61,585 bases of DNA from Chitinispirillaceae bacterium (GTDB taxonomy: Bacteria; Fibrobacterota; Chitinivibrionia; Chitinivibrionales; Chitinispirillaceae): contig JAFGIN010000038.1 of NCBI GenBank assembly GCA_016929595.1, forward strand, positions 1-61,585, read 5' to 3'. A program made the position numbers and the translations under genes. Below the pieces are notes generated by a model that was not told where the DNA came from, did not search any database, and saw nothing but the letters and a program-made list of their open reading frames with translations. The stretch's first letter is position 1; each line of letters opens with the position of its first letter. Below are positions 1 to 7,478 of this stretch, in pieces.

Positions 1-136
<136 letters not shown>

Positions 137-155
<19 letters not shown>

Positions 156-949
156 CTTCTGCCTTCATTTCTCTTCCCCATCATACCTGCCCGACAAAGC
201 GAAAAATCAAACCTGACCGGATCATCAGGGTCAATTTTTCTAAACACGTTAGTGATCTCCTCAGCCATCTTCCAGTCGGCAGCATTTCTTTTTGTAAGCT
301 TCAGTTTCTTTGATTGTTCTGCAATATGCGTATCAACCGGCATAATCAATTGTGAGGGTTTTATCATTTTCCACAGCCCCAGATCTATGGTGTCCTCATC
401 ACGAACGACCCATCGTAAAAACATATTTATTCTTTTACACGCGCTCCCGCTTTCCGGAGATGGGAAAAGGTATTCGAACCCCCGCCCTGAGTACAATACG
501 TTTTCACGGGCGATTTTCTTTACTCTTTTGCAGAACGATACAATTGCATCCTTGAATGACATCTCTCTGTGATCGTAACCTTCGATGAAAAACTGTTCAA
601 TTGAACCTGATGTCCGGATGATCTTACCGAGAACTTCCATCAACAGAACGATATCTTCTGAACTGGTAAAGCGATGCCTGAATTCACTGAACATTTTCTC
701 ATTTTTTTTTATTGAGGTTGAGGTAACAAACTCAGCAGGTTTCCAGTTCATCAGAGAGAATAGTTGTTCACAATTTTTTATAATAATCTCAACTCTTCCA
801 TATGAGATAACAGATGCAATCAGTGCCCCGACCTCACGGTCTGGATTACTTTTAATTTTTCTTACACTCACCAGAGGATCTATGGTAAGAAATTCACTTT
901 TATGATATTGTTTGAACCATTCATTCAATTGCCGTTCTATTTTTTTCAT
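137..949 (-). CDS. DUF2400 / TIGR02757 family protein
   Basis: About 270 residues resembling the DUF2400 (TIGR02757) family of conserved bacterial proteins of unknown function. Recognisable blocks are LIASVISYGRVEIII near the N-terminus, the central YSGRGFEYLFPSPESGSACKR, and the LRWVVRDEDTIDLGLWK...LIMPVDTHIAEQSKKL region, which recalls the helical layout of HhH-type DNA glycosylases. The open frame extends 40 codons further upstream, but ATG at 949 is where family similarity begins. The last residues (MNGEW) and the stop are encoded by heptamer repeats, so the native C-terminus may have been altered. It is divergent from the NQR operon, which starts about 180 bp away. Confidence 0.75.
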
Positions 950-1129
950 AATACTGTTTGCGATAATCTGATAGTAACTGTATGTATACTGTATGTATAA
1001 CGTATTAATATACAGTTTCAACTTATAAAATAGTTTTATGTCTAAAAATATTTCCTCTTTTTTAGACACTTTTATGTTTTTTTATTATTTTCATTGATCA
1101 CGTTCAATCATAAGACGGTAAAAGACAAC

Positions 1130-2227
1130 ATGAAATTATCCAGGCCAGTATTTCTCAAGCAAAAAAACATGATCAATGTGCTCTATGCATTGATCCCTAC
1201 AACTCTGTGCGGTATTTATTTCTTTGGATGGCGTGTTCTGGGTGTCCTTGCGACCGCCACCGTGTTCGGCTTTCTAACCGAATGGATTATGCAGTCCCAG
1301 AAAAACAAAGGTAAGGTCAGCTATGCAGTATTCGTGTCATCGATACTTTATGGCCTCTCACTACCGCCAACCATTCCGCTTTGGATCTGCGCAGTTGGAA
1401 TTGTTGTCGCAATTCTCTTTGGAAAAGAGGTTTTTGGTGGATTTGGAAAAAATGTGTTTAATCCCGCAGTTGTAGGCCGTGCGTTTGTATTTGTCTCATT
1501 TCCGGTAGAATTGACCGGAAAATTTGTTCCGGTGTTCAGTGGATTTCCGGGAGGTTTCATACACTGGAGTTTTGACACTCTTAAATCTCTCCCCTCAAAG
1601 CTCAGCTCATCGGGACTAGAGGTGGCGGATGCACTCTCCGCGGCTACTCCAATGTGGTCAAGAAGAGATTTTGGTTTTACGACCGATCTTATAAACCTGA
1701 TTACCGGTAGCATTGGCCAGGTATTCTCTTTCAATGGTGAGTCGAAGATCCTTACTGCAGGTGCAATTGGTGAGGTCAGCGCACTCGCACTGATTATCGG
1801 TGCGATTTACCTGTTTGTTACAAAAACAGCACTGTTTCGTTTGACATTGGCAACACTTGCTGGTGCGTTGGGACTTAATGTCCTGCTGCTTTACGTTTTT
1901 AACATCCCTGAAGTTCCCCCCCCGCAGTTTTCACTCTTTTCCGGTGGATTGTTGTTTAGCTCCATTTTTATGGTTACAGACCCGGTCAGTGCTCCAAAAG
2001 TCAGGCAATCACAATGGATCTATGGGTTATTCATAGGAGCAATGATCGTCTTTTTCCGATACAAATCAGTTTTTGCAGGAGGGGTTGGCTTTGCGATTTT
2101 ACTTGGAAACACCATCGCACCATCACTTGACCTCTGGATTAAACGGTTTCAGAACAGAAAAAAAGAGTCTACCGGTAACAAATCGAAGCTGGAAAGACCG
2201 GTGGTACAACCCGGGGTGAAATCATGA
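1130..2227 (+). CDS. nqrB: Na+-translocating NADH:quinone reductase subunit B (NqrB/RnfD family)
   Basis: Polytopic membrane subunit of the sodium pump, about 365 residues, which carries a covalent FMN and takes part in quinone reduction. Family blocks include KEVFGGFGKNVFNPAVVGRAF and the C-terminal FSLFSGGLLFSSIFMVTDPVSAPK. The likely flavinylation site is the Thr of DALSAATP (codon about 173); the usual Gly of the S/T-G-A-T motif is Ala here. ATG 1130 is preferred over an in-frame TTG at 1094. Its stop overlaps the start of nqrC (ATGA), showing coupling. The NqrF partner downstream marks this as NQR rather than RNF. It is the first gene of the operon, since no nqrA precedes it. Confidence 0.88.
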   Translation: MKLSRPVFLKQKNMINVLYALIPTTLCGIYFFGWRVLGVLATATVFGFLTEWIMQSQKNKGKVSYAVFVSSILYGLSLPPTIPLWICAVGIVVAILFGKEVFGGFGKNVFNPAVVGRAFVFVSFPVELTGKFVPVFSGFPGGFIHWSFDTLKSLPSKLSSSGLEVADALSAATPMWSRRDFGFTTDLINLITGSIGQVFSFNGESKILTAGAIGEVSALALIIGAIYLFVTKTALFRLTLATLAGALGLNVLLLYVFNIPEVPPPQFSLFSGGLLFSSIFMVTDPVSAPKVRQSQWIYGLFIGAMIVFFRYKSVFAGGVGFAILLGNTIAPSLDLWIKRFQNRKKESTGNKSKLERPVVQPGVKS

Positions 2228-2841
2228 AAAAGGACTCTCCAGTTTACATATTTCTATTCATCACCATACTATCAATAGTTTTCGGTGTAGCTATATCGCT
2301 GGTTCACTACCTCTCACTGGATAAGCTCAAGAGCAATGAGAGAATGATTCGCAACCGCAGCATTTCAAGAGCGTTTAACCTGCACGTTGAAGCATCAAAC
2401 GGAGAAGCTTTTGAAAATGCGATCAGAGCCAACATCGAAAAAAAGGAACTAAAAAGTTCCTCCGGAACAATGCAACTCTTTATCAGTAAAAATCAACCCC
2501 GTGAAATCGGTTTTGTTTTCACCGGTATAGGATTCTGGGACAGAATAAGCGGCATTTTAGTTCTTAGTGATGACTTGAACGAAATCAAAAGCATTGAATT
2601 CCTTGACCAGAAAGAAACTCCCGGACTGGGCGCACGTATCGAGGAAGAGTGGTTTAAAGAGCAGTTCAAGTCAATCCCGATTGACTGGTCAAAACCCGCA
2701 GCTTCCAGAATCGTATTTGGGCAGAAAACATCAAACGGTAAAGTTATCAATGGTATAACAGGAGCGACTCAGACATCGAGTGCTCTTCAGCGGATTCTTA
2801 ACAGTGAACTTGAACGTTTTATACAGACGTACAAACAATAA
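2224..2841 (+). CDS. nqrC: Na+-NQR subunit C (NqrC/RnfG family), FMN-binding
   Basis: A 205-residue subunit with one N-terminal membrane helix (about 7-30) and an extracytoplasmic FMN_bind domain. The block FLDQKETPGLGARIEEEWF is typical of the family. NGITGATQTS (about 176-185) is the flavinylation motif; Thr182 should carry FMN by a phosphoester bond, which needs an ApbE flavin transferase not present in this window. Shorter than the roughly 260 residues of vibrio NqrC, mainly in the N-terminal half. It overlaps nqrB by four bases and is followed by an unusually long 178-bp gap with a strong hairpin. Confidence 0.88.
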   Translation: MKKDSPVYIFLFITILSIVFGVAISLVHYLSLDKLKSNERMIRNRSISRAFNLHVEASNGEAFENAIRANIEKKELKSSSGTMQLFISKNQPREIGFVFTGIGFWDRISGILVLSDDLNEIKSIEFLDQKETPGLGARIEEEWFKEQFKSIPIDWSKPAASRIVFGQKTSNGKVINGITGATQTSSALQRILNSELERFIQTYKQ

Positions 2842-2955
2842 ATGAAGGGTCTAAACGCAAACAGGTTGACTAACCAGCTTTTTTTACAGTTCAGAGCGAG
2901 ACCGCACGGACATCCCATTATCAGGATGTTCCGTGGGGTAACAATACTGGAATAG
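2842..2955 (+). CDS. Possible 37-residue mini-ORF between nqrC and nqrD
   Basis: An ATG directly abuts the nqrC stop codon and opens a 37-codon frame with a basic, Arg-rich product (for example FRARPHGHPI). No Shine-Dalgarno was seen other than sequence inside the nqrC end, so translation would depend on termination-reinitiation. The frame spans the stem-loop at 2905-2935. I do not recognise the product. It may simply be leader-like translation through spacer RNA. Confidence 0.2.
   Translation: MKGLNANRLTNQLFLQFRARPHGHPIIRMFRGVTILE
2905..2935 (+). other. Intercistronic stem-loop between nqrC and nqrD
   Basis: CACGGACATCC at 2905-2915 pairs with GGATGTTCCGTG at 2924-2935 around an 8-nt loop, with a single bulged base. 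No T-run follows, so it is not a classical terminator. It may be an mRNA processing or stability element that sets different levels of nqrBC and nqrDEF. Confidence 0.6.
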
Positions 2956-3019
2956 TGAAAACAAGCGAGAATAATCAGGTTGTTGTGTCACGGCCCCGGA
3001 TAAACGGAGATAAGATATC

Positions 3020-3634
3020 ATGGCTTCTTCAGGAAAGTTATTTATCGATGCCTTCTGGAAAAACAATCCAATTCTAATACAGGTGTTAGGGGTTTGTTCC
3101 ACACTGGCGGTAACCAACCTTCTGGCAAATACACTTTTCATGTGTTTCGGGTTAATTTTCACAACTGGTTTGTCAAATCTGACTATAAGCGCATTACGGA
3201 ACCACATTCCGGACAGGATCCGTATGATCGTTCAGGTGCTGATTATCTCCATCTATGTTATGATTGTCGATATCGTTATCAAAGCAGTGAGCCCGGATAT
3301 CCACCGGTTTATCGGTCCCTATGTTGGGTTGATAATCACCAATTGTATCGTTATGGGACGAGCCGAAGCATTTGCCAGCCAGAACAAGCCGTTCACTTCA
3401 TTTTTGGATGGTATTGCTATGGGGATGGGATATTCGATGATACTTGTACTGATCGCCCTGGTTCGCGAACCACTCGGTTTTGGAACAATACTGGGATATA
3501 AACTGCCAGGACTTGAACTCTGGTGGCACCAGTGGACAATTATGGTCATGGCCCCGGGAGCGTTTTTCATGCTCGCACTGTTCACCTGGTTTGCACGTGC
3601 CAAAATGGCAGCACCTGAAGGAGCAACAAAATAA
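3020..3634 (+). CDS. nqrD: Na+-NQR subunit D (NqrD family)
   Basis: A 204-residue integral membrane subunit with about six helices. The blocks LGVCSTLAVTNLLANT (C26) and IITNCIVMGRAEAFAS (C109) hold the conserved half-membrane cysteines that, with the NqrE pair, bind the intramembrane iron-sulfur centre in NQR and RNF. The C-terminal LVREPLGFGTILG block is also typical. GGAG lies 11 bp before the ATG. The stop overlaps the nqrE start (TAATG), so the two are coupled. Confidence 0.9.
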   Translation: MASSGKLFIDAFWKNNPILIQVLGVCSTLAVTNLLANTLFMCFGLIFTTGLSNLTISALRNHIPDRIRMIVQVLIISIYVMIVDIVIKAVSPDIHRFIGPYVGLIITNCIVMGRAEAFASQNKPFTSFLDGIAMGMGYSMILVLIALVREPLGFGTILGYKLPGLELWWHQWTIMVMAPGAFFMLALFTWFARAKMAAPEGATK

Positions 3635-4239
3635 TGGAAGCAACAGCAACACATGGTTTCGCAGGGCTGATTCTGATTTTTGTATCGGCAGCATTTACCG
3701 ATAATGTTCTTCTCACCCGTTTTTTGGGTATGTGTTCATGTCTTGGAGTGTCCAAAAAAGTTGATACATCCATAGGCCTTGGGGCAGCGGTAACATTTGT
3801 CACATCTGTAACAACTGCACTTAATTATCTCGTCTATAAATTCGTGCTGCTGCCGCTTGATCTTGACTTTTTAAGATTTCTTACTTTTATCGTCATAATA
3901 GCTGCCTTTACTCAACTGGTCGAGATGATTATCGATCGTTATTCGCCATCACTGTACTACGCGCTGGGCATATTCCTTCCTCTTATTACGGTAAATTGCG
4001 CGATCCTTGGAATCAGTCTCTTTATGGTAAATAAGCCTTACAACTTCCTTGAAGCATTTCTCTTCGGTGCAGGAGGTGGTTTCGGATGGTTTCTCGCAAT
4101 TACTCTCATAGGCGGTATACGCGAGAAAATTAATGAAAGTATGCTTCCAAAAGGCCTTGAAGGCCCGGGAATCACACTCATTATAATCGGGATAATGTCA
4201 CTTGCATTCATCGGTTTTTCAGGGATTATCAAAGTCTGA
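3634..4239 (+). CDS. nqrE: Na+-NQR subunit E (NqrE family)
   Basis: A 201-residue integral membrane subunit, the inverted-topology partner of NqrD. FTDNVLLTRFLGMCSCLGVSKK carries C34, and ITVNCAILG carries C122; these are the expected ligands of the shared membrane iron-sulfur centre. FGAGGGFGWFLAITLIGGIREK near the C-terminus is a family hallmark. It starts within the stop codon of nqrD and lies 12 bp before nqrF. Confidence 0.9.
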   Translation: MEATATHGFAGLILIFVSAAFTDNVLLTRFLGMCSCLGVSKKVDTSIGLGAAVTFVTSVTTALNYLVYKFVLLPLDLDFLRFLTFIVIIAAFTQLVEMIIDRYSPSLYYALGIFLPLITVNCAILGISLFMVNKPYNFLEAFLFGAGGGFGWFLAITLIGGIREKINESMLPKGLEGPGITLIIIGIMSLAFIGFSGIIKV

Positions 4240-4251
4240 ACGGAAACAGTT

Positions 4252-5364
4252 ATGGAACAATTAATGGTAAATATTCTGATAGCAACCGGCTTCCTGGCCG
4301 GGATGGGACTGCTGCTCTCAGCGCTACTGGTCATTGCGGAAAAAAGCATCCTCAATTTCGGTCCCTGCACAATCGATATCAACAATAGTGAAAAAATATT
4401 AAAAGTTAAAGGCGGGGGTTCATTACTCTCCATTCTCGCCCGTGAATCAATTTTCATCCCTTCAGCCTGCGGTGGACGCGGAAGCTGTGCATACTGCAAA
4501 GTTATTGTCAAGAATGGCGGTGGTCCTGTCAGTCCGGTGGAAGAACCCTATCTTTCCGATGAAGAGCGCAAACGCAATACTCGTCTAAGTTGTCAGGTAA
4601 AAGTCAGAAACGACATATCCATCGAAATTCCCAGAGAATATTTTTCGGTACGTAAATACCGGGGAAAGCTTATTTCAAAACGTCCCCTTACACATGATAT
4701 ATTCGAATTGCGCATTGAACTGCTCGAACCCCGGGAAATCACGTTTACCGCCGGGCAATATATTCAGCTTAAATCAAAAGAGTATAAAGGGCGGGAATCG
4801 GTTATTCGCGCCTACTCGATGTCATCTGTGCCATCAGACAAAAACCATGTTGAACTTATTATCCGCAGGGTTCCAGACGGGATCTGCACAACCTGGATAT
4901 TTGACTATCTTGAAGAAGGGCAGAATGTCGGATTAAGCGGCCCTTATGGAGAATTTAAATTGCAGCCAACCGATTCACCAATCCTCTTTATTGCGGGAGG
5001 AAGCGGCATGGCACCAATATGGAGCATGCTCCGTGATATGCGGGAAAAAGGTATTAAACGTAAAGCTCACTATTTCTTCGGGGCTCTCACTCAGAAAGAC
5101 CTGTTTTTCCTTGATGAGTTGCGACAGCTTGAACGAGAGCTGCCTGACTTCAAATTCATCCCCTCACTGTCAAGAGAACCTGAAAACAGCAACTGGACCG
5201 GGGAACGTGGTATTATCACTGATGTTGTCAAAAAATACATTCCTGATACCTCCGGGTATGAAGCATATCTGTGCGGCTCGCCTGGAATGATCGACGCCTG
5301 TATAAAAGCACTCACCAGTACCGGTATGCCTGTTGAAAAAATTTACTATGATAAATTTGCCTGA
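4252..5364 (+). CDS. nqrF: Na+-NQR subunit F, NADH-oxidising 2Fe-2S/FAD subunit
   Basis: The electron-input subunit, 370 residues: an N-terminal membrane anchor (about 7-29), a plant-type ferredoxin domain with Cys73, Cys79, Cys82 and Cys114 (SACGGRGSCAYC...LSCQ), and a ferredoxin-reductase-like FAD/NADH module with RAYSM (186-190), GGSGMAPI (249-256) and a C-terminal LCGSPGMIDA block. Somewhat shorter than vibrio NqrF (about 407), chiefly in the reductase part. Its presence separates this operon from RNF, whose ferredoxin-side subunits RnfB and RnfC are absent. It is followed 16 bp later by a gene of unknown function. Confidence 0.92.
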   Translation: MEQLMVNILIATGFLAGMGLLLSALLVIAEKSILNFGPCTIDINNSEKILKVKGGGSLLSILARESIFIPSACGGRGSCAYCKVIVKNGGGPVSPVEEPYLSDEERKRNTRLSCQVKVRNDISIEIPREYFSVRKYRGKLISKRPLTHDIFELRIELLEPREITFTAGQYIQLKSKEYKGRESVIRAYSMSSVPSDKNHVELIIRRVPDGICTTWIFDYLEEGQNVGLSGPYGEFKLQPTDSPILFIAGGSGMAPIWSMLRDMREKGIKRKAHYFFGALTQKDLFFLDELRQLERELPDFKFIPSLSREPENSNWTGERGIITDVVKKYIPDTSGYEAYLCGSPGMIDACIKALTSTGMPVEKIYYDKFA

Positions 5365-5379
5365 GAAAAGGATTTTCAG

Positions 5380-5841
5380 ATGAAAAAAATACCTCAGCAA
5401 AAAGAGCTCAAAGATCTTCTTGGTCCATCAAAATTCAGCGGAGATGGATATCTGGGAACTGATCCGCGAATACCGGAATCCATAATCGAAGAAGACCGGC
5501 ATATTATTGAGCAGTCCGGTTTTACAAAGGAACAGCTCACAGAATCGCTTAAGGATGCATTGAAAAAAGCGGTTGACGCACTTGGCGATCCGGTAGATAT
5601 TCTCCCCGGCGTGACTGCAGTCCATTATGAGTCAAGAGGCAAAATTCCCTCGCCATACCGTGGCGATGGTCTTTTTCAAAAGGGTGAAGTTGTGATCTTC
5701 GACTCTAAAAGCGGTAAAAAAATTATCGTTACTCCGCTGGGAATCAACCTTATCGAAAAGCATAACTTCTTTCAGGGACGCGGGTCACGGTATCGCATTG
5801 AACCTGAAGATATCATTGTGATATTTAATCTTCAGAAATAA
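5380..5841 (+). CDS. Unknown 153-residue protein, last gene of the NQR operon
   Basis: Not recognised. Soluble, without signal peptide, membrane segment or cysteines. The first half is acidic and helical (EEDRHIIEQSGFTKEQLTESLKDALKKAVDAL). The second half looks beta-rich with a conserved-looking HYESRGKIPSPYRGDGLFQKGEVVIFDSKSGKKI and ends in a hydrophobic strand (PEDIIVIFN). AAGG eight bases before ATG serves as ribosome site. It lies 16 bp after nqrF and before a terminator hairpin, so it is co-transcribed with the pump. A role in NQR assembly or regulation is a guess from position only. Confidence 0.7.
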   Translation: MKKIPQQKELKDLLGPSKFSGDGYLGTDPRIPESIIEEDRHIIEQSGFTKEQLTESLKDALKKAVDALGDPVDILPGVTAVHYESRGKIPSPYRGDGLFQKGEVVIFDSKSGKKIIVTPLGINLIEKHNFFQGRGSRYRIEPEDIIVIFNLQK

Positions 5842-5851
5842 CTTTCCCCAA

Positions 5852-5880
5852 CCCCTTCTCCTATCAGAGAAGGGGAGTTT
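5852..5880 (+). terminator. Hairpin after the NQR operon (palindromic-repeat type)
   Basis: CCCCTTCTC (5852-5860) and GAGAAGGGG (5867-5875) form a perfect 9-bp stem with a 6-nt loop, followed by AGTTTAAAA. The T-run is weak. It resembles the CCTCTC/GAGAGG hairpin repeats at 34377, 44776 and 49047, so it may be a dispersed repeat acting as terminator. Confidence 0.6.
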
Positions 5881-5928
5881 AAAACATCTATATTCCTGAA
5901 TTCTTCTTAATTACAAACTGGTTTTTTT

Positions 5929-7185
5929 CTAAAACCGCAATGTTCCCGTAACTGCAACAACCTCAGGACCGGTAATTAATCCGCCCCAGTTGGCAAGATC
6001 AACCATGGCATCGAGTTCAAATATTCCTTTTGCTATACCAATACCAACAGTCGGAAATGCGTTAAATACAGTCTGACCTTTTGAATGGATGTCTGCAGTA
6101 TCACTTGTAGCTTTATTGAATGGTGTTGTCAGATTCAAACCAGCACCACCGCGAAAAAACAGTTTATCAAAAAACCATACGCTATCCCAGCGATTTTCCG
6201 CACCGGCTGAGAATGTCTGTTGAAGAGTTGTCGCTCTGAAATCTTTAGCTGAATCACTATCAAGATCATCGTTTTTCTGCGACAGAATCTTCATCTGATA
6301 CATCGCTGACCACAAGCCGTTATCGAATGCTTTCTTTTCGATACCAGCGTAAATAGCACAGCGCATATTGCTGAATTTATTTGAAGCATCGGAACCATTT
6401 GCCTTGAACGAGTATGATTCTGCAACAAAATCAATACCGGGGGTAACAGTACCACCAAGTAGCGAAAGTCCAGCTTCCCCGCCCAGCTCGAGAAACAATC
6501 CGCTTTCAGACGTTATCTCGCTTTCGGTTGTTTGAGTTGCGGCACCGGATGTTTCGTTAGTTACTTTGGATGTGCCATTTATTCTGGGAAGTCCGAAACC
6601 AACTTTAAGCAGAACAGGTTGTTCATTAACTCCAAACTGAAATGATCCGATTAAACCAATGTTGGAAATTCTGGCCCTCTCTTTTGTGGTAATTGTAGTG
6701 GGTGTTGCTGCCGAGCCGGATTTAAATTCATCATCAAATCTTGTGCGGGCCCATTCATAAAAAATATCCAGTCCGATATTAACACCTGAAGCCGACATTC
6801 CCAGTAACAGATGAGGGATATACGTTGGATCCGAGCCGATATCGGGAGCAGTAGTGGTCACACCATTTACCGCAGCTCGTCCGAGAGTGTAAAAGTTTTC
6901 CGTCGCACTGCTTTGATCAAGCAGAAGTCCATTTCGGACATAAGCACCTGCGGAAAAATTTTCACCGATTGATTTTATCCCGAGCATCGGTGTAGAAAAT
7001 GTCACCTGGATATCATTCTCGAAATCATTCATCCTTGCAGCGTATCGATAAACATCGCTAATATCATCAATGATATATATACCCGCCATACTCCCGATGC
7101 GTGCATTCGACTGAGTAAATTGTGCAGATGATGAAACCACCATCCCCATTACAGCTACTATAACAGCTTTCAACTTTCGTGTCAT
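5929..7185 (-). CDS. Secreted outer-membrane beta-barrel-like protein
   Basis: About 418 residues with an N-terminal signal peptide (MTRKLKAVIVAVMGMVVSSSAQ) and alternating beta-strand sequence ending in aromatic LRF, as in outer-membrane barrels. It contains repeated Gly/aromatic strands (VNIGLDIFYEWARTRF, IYAGIEKKAFDNGLW, VWFFDKLFFRGGAGLNL). No family is recognised; it resembles hypothetical barrels common in Fibrobacterota. ATG 7185 is chosen because GGAGG precedes it by four bases. It follows a GH9 gene on the same strand after a 290-bp gap with a hairpin, so it is probably a separate transcript. Confidence 0.65.
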   Translation of the reverse strand: MTRKLKAVIVAVMGMVVSSSAQFTQSNARIGSMAGIYIIDDISDVYRYAARMNDFENDIQVTFSTPMLGIKSIGENFSAGAYVRNGLLLDQSSATENFYTLGRAAVNGVTTTAPDIGSDPTYIPHLLLGMSASGVNIGLDIFYEWARTRFDDEFKSGSAATPTTITTKERARISNIGLIGSFQFGVNEQPVLLKVGFGLPRINGTSKVTNETSGAATQTTESEITSESGLFLELGGEAGLSLLGGTVTPGIDFVAESYSFKANGSDASNKFSNMRCAIYAGIEKKAFDNGLWSAMYQMKILSQKNDDLDSDSAKDFRATTLQQTFSAGAENRWDSVWFFDKLFFRGGAGLNLTTPFNKATSDTADIHSKGQTVFNAFPTVGIGIAKGIFELDAMVDLANWGGLITGPEVVAVTGTLRF

Positions 7186-7442
7186 AGGACCTCCTGAATC
7201 TTGAAAATTCGAAAGTTTTACCATGATCTATTCACAGTAATATCTATTGTACCAGTGATTTTTAATCAGTATACCCGGAAAGAGTGTGTCTTACACACTT
7301 TTATACAGAAAATAACCACTTGTAGTACTCAATTCAATACCAATGTGAAGCCTAATACACAATGAATGGTTTCTGTGAAGCAATAAAACCTTTCATTTCA
7401 GGAATAAGCCTGAATAATGTGTGTCTGTTACATTACCGGAAA

Positions 7443-7468
7443 TTGAGATGTACAGCAGTACACCTCAA
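7443..7468 (-). terminator. Stem-loop downstream of the first GH9 gene
   Basis: TTGAGATGTAC (7443-7453) faces GTACACCTCAA (7458-7468) across a 4-nt loop with one mismatched pair, about 10 bp beyond the GH9 stop on the minus strand. No strong T-run follows. It is a possible terminator or 3'-end stabiliser. Confidence 0.45.
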
Positions 7469-7478
7469 CGAATAATAA

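Noticed and set aside
1130-5364. RNF complex instead of NQR
   Set aside because: The last subunit has the NqrF ferredoxin plus FAD/NADH architecture and there are no RnfB or RnfC genes; order B-C-D-E-F fits NQR.
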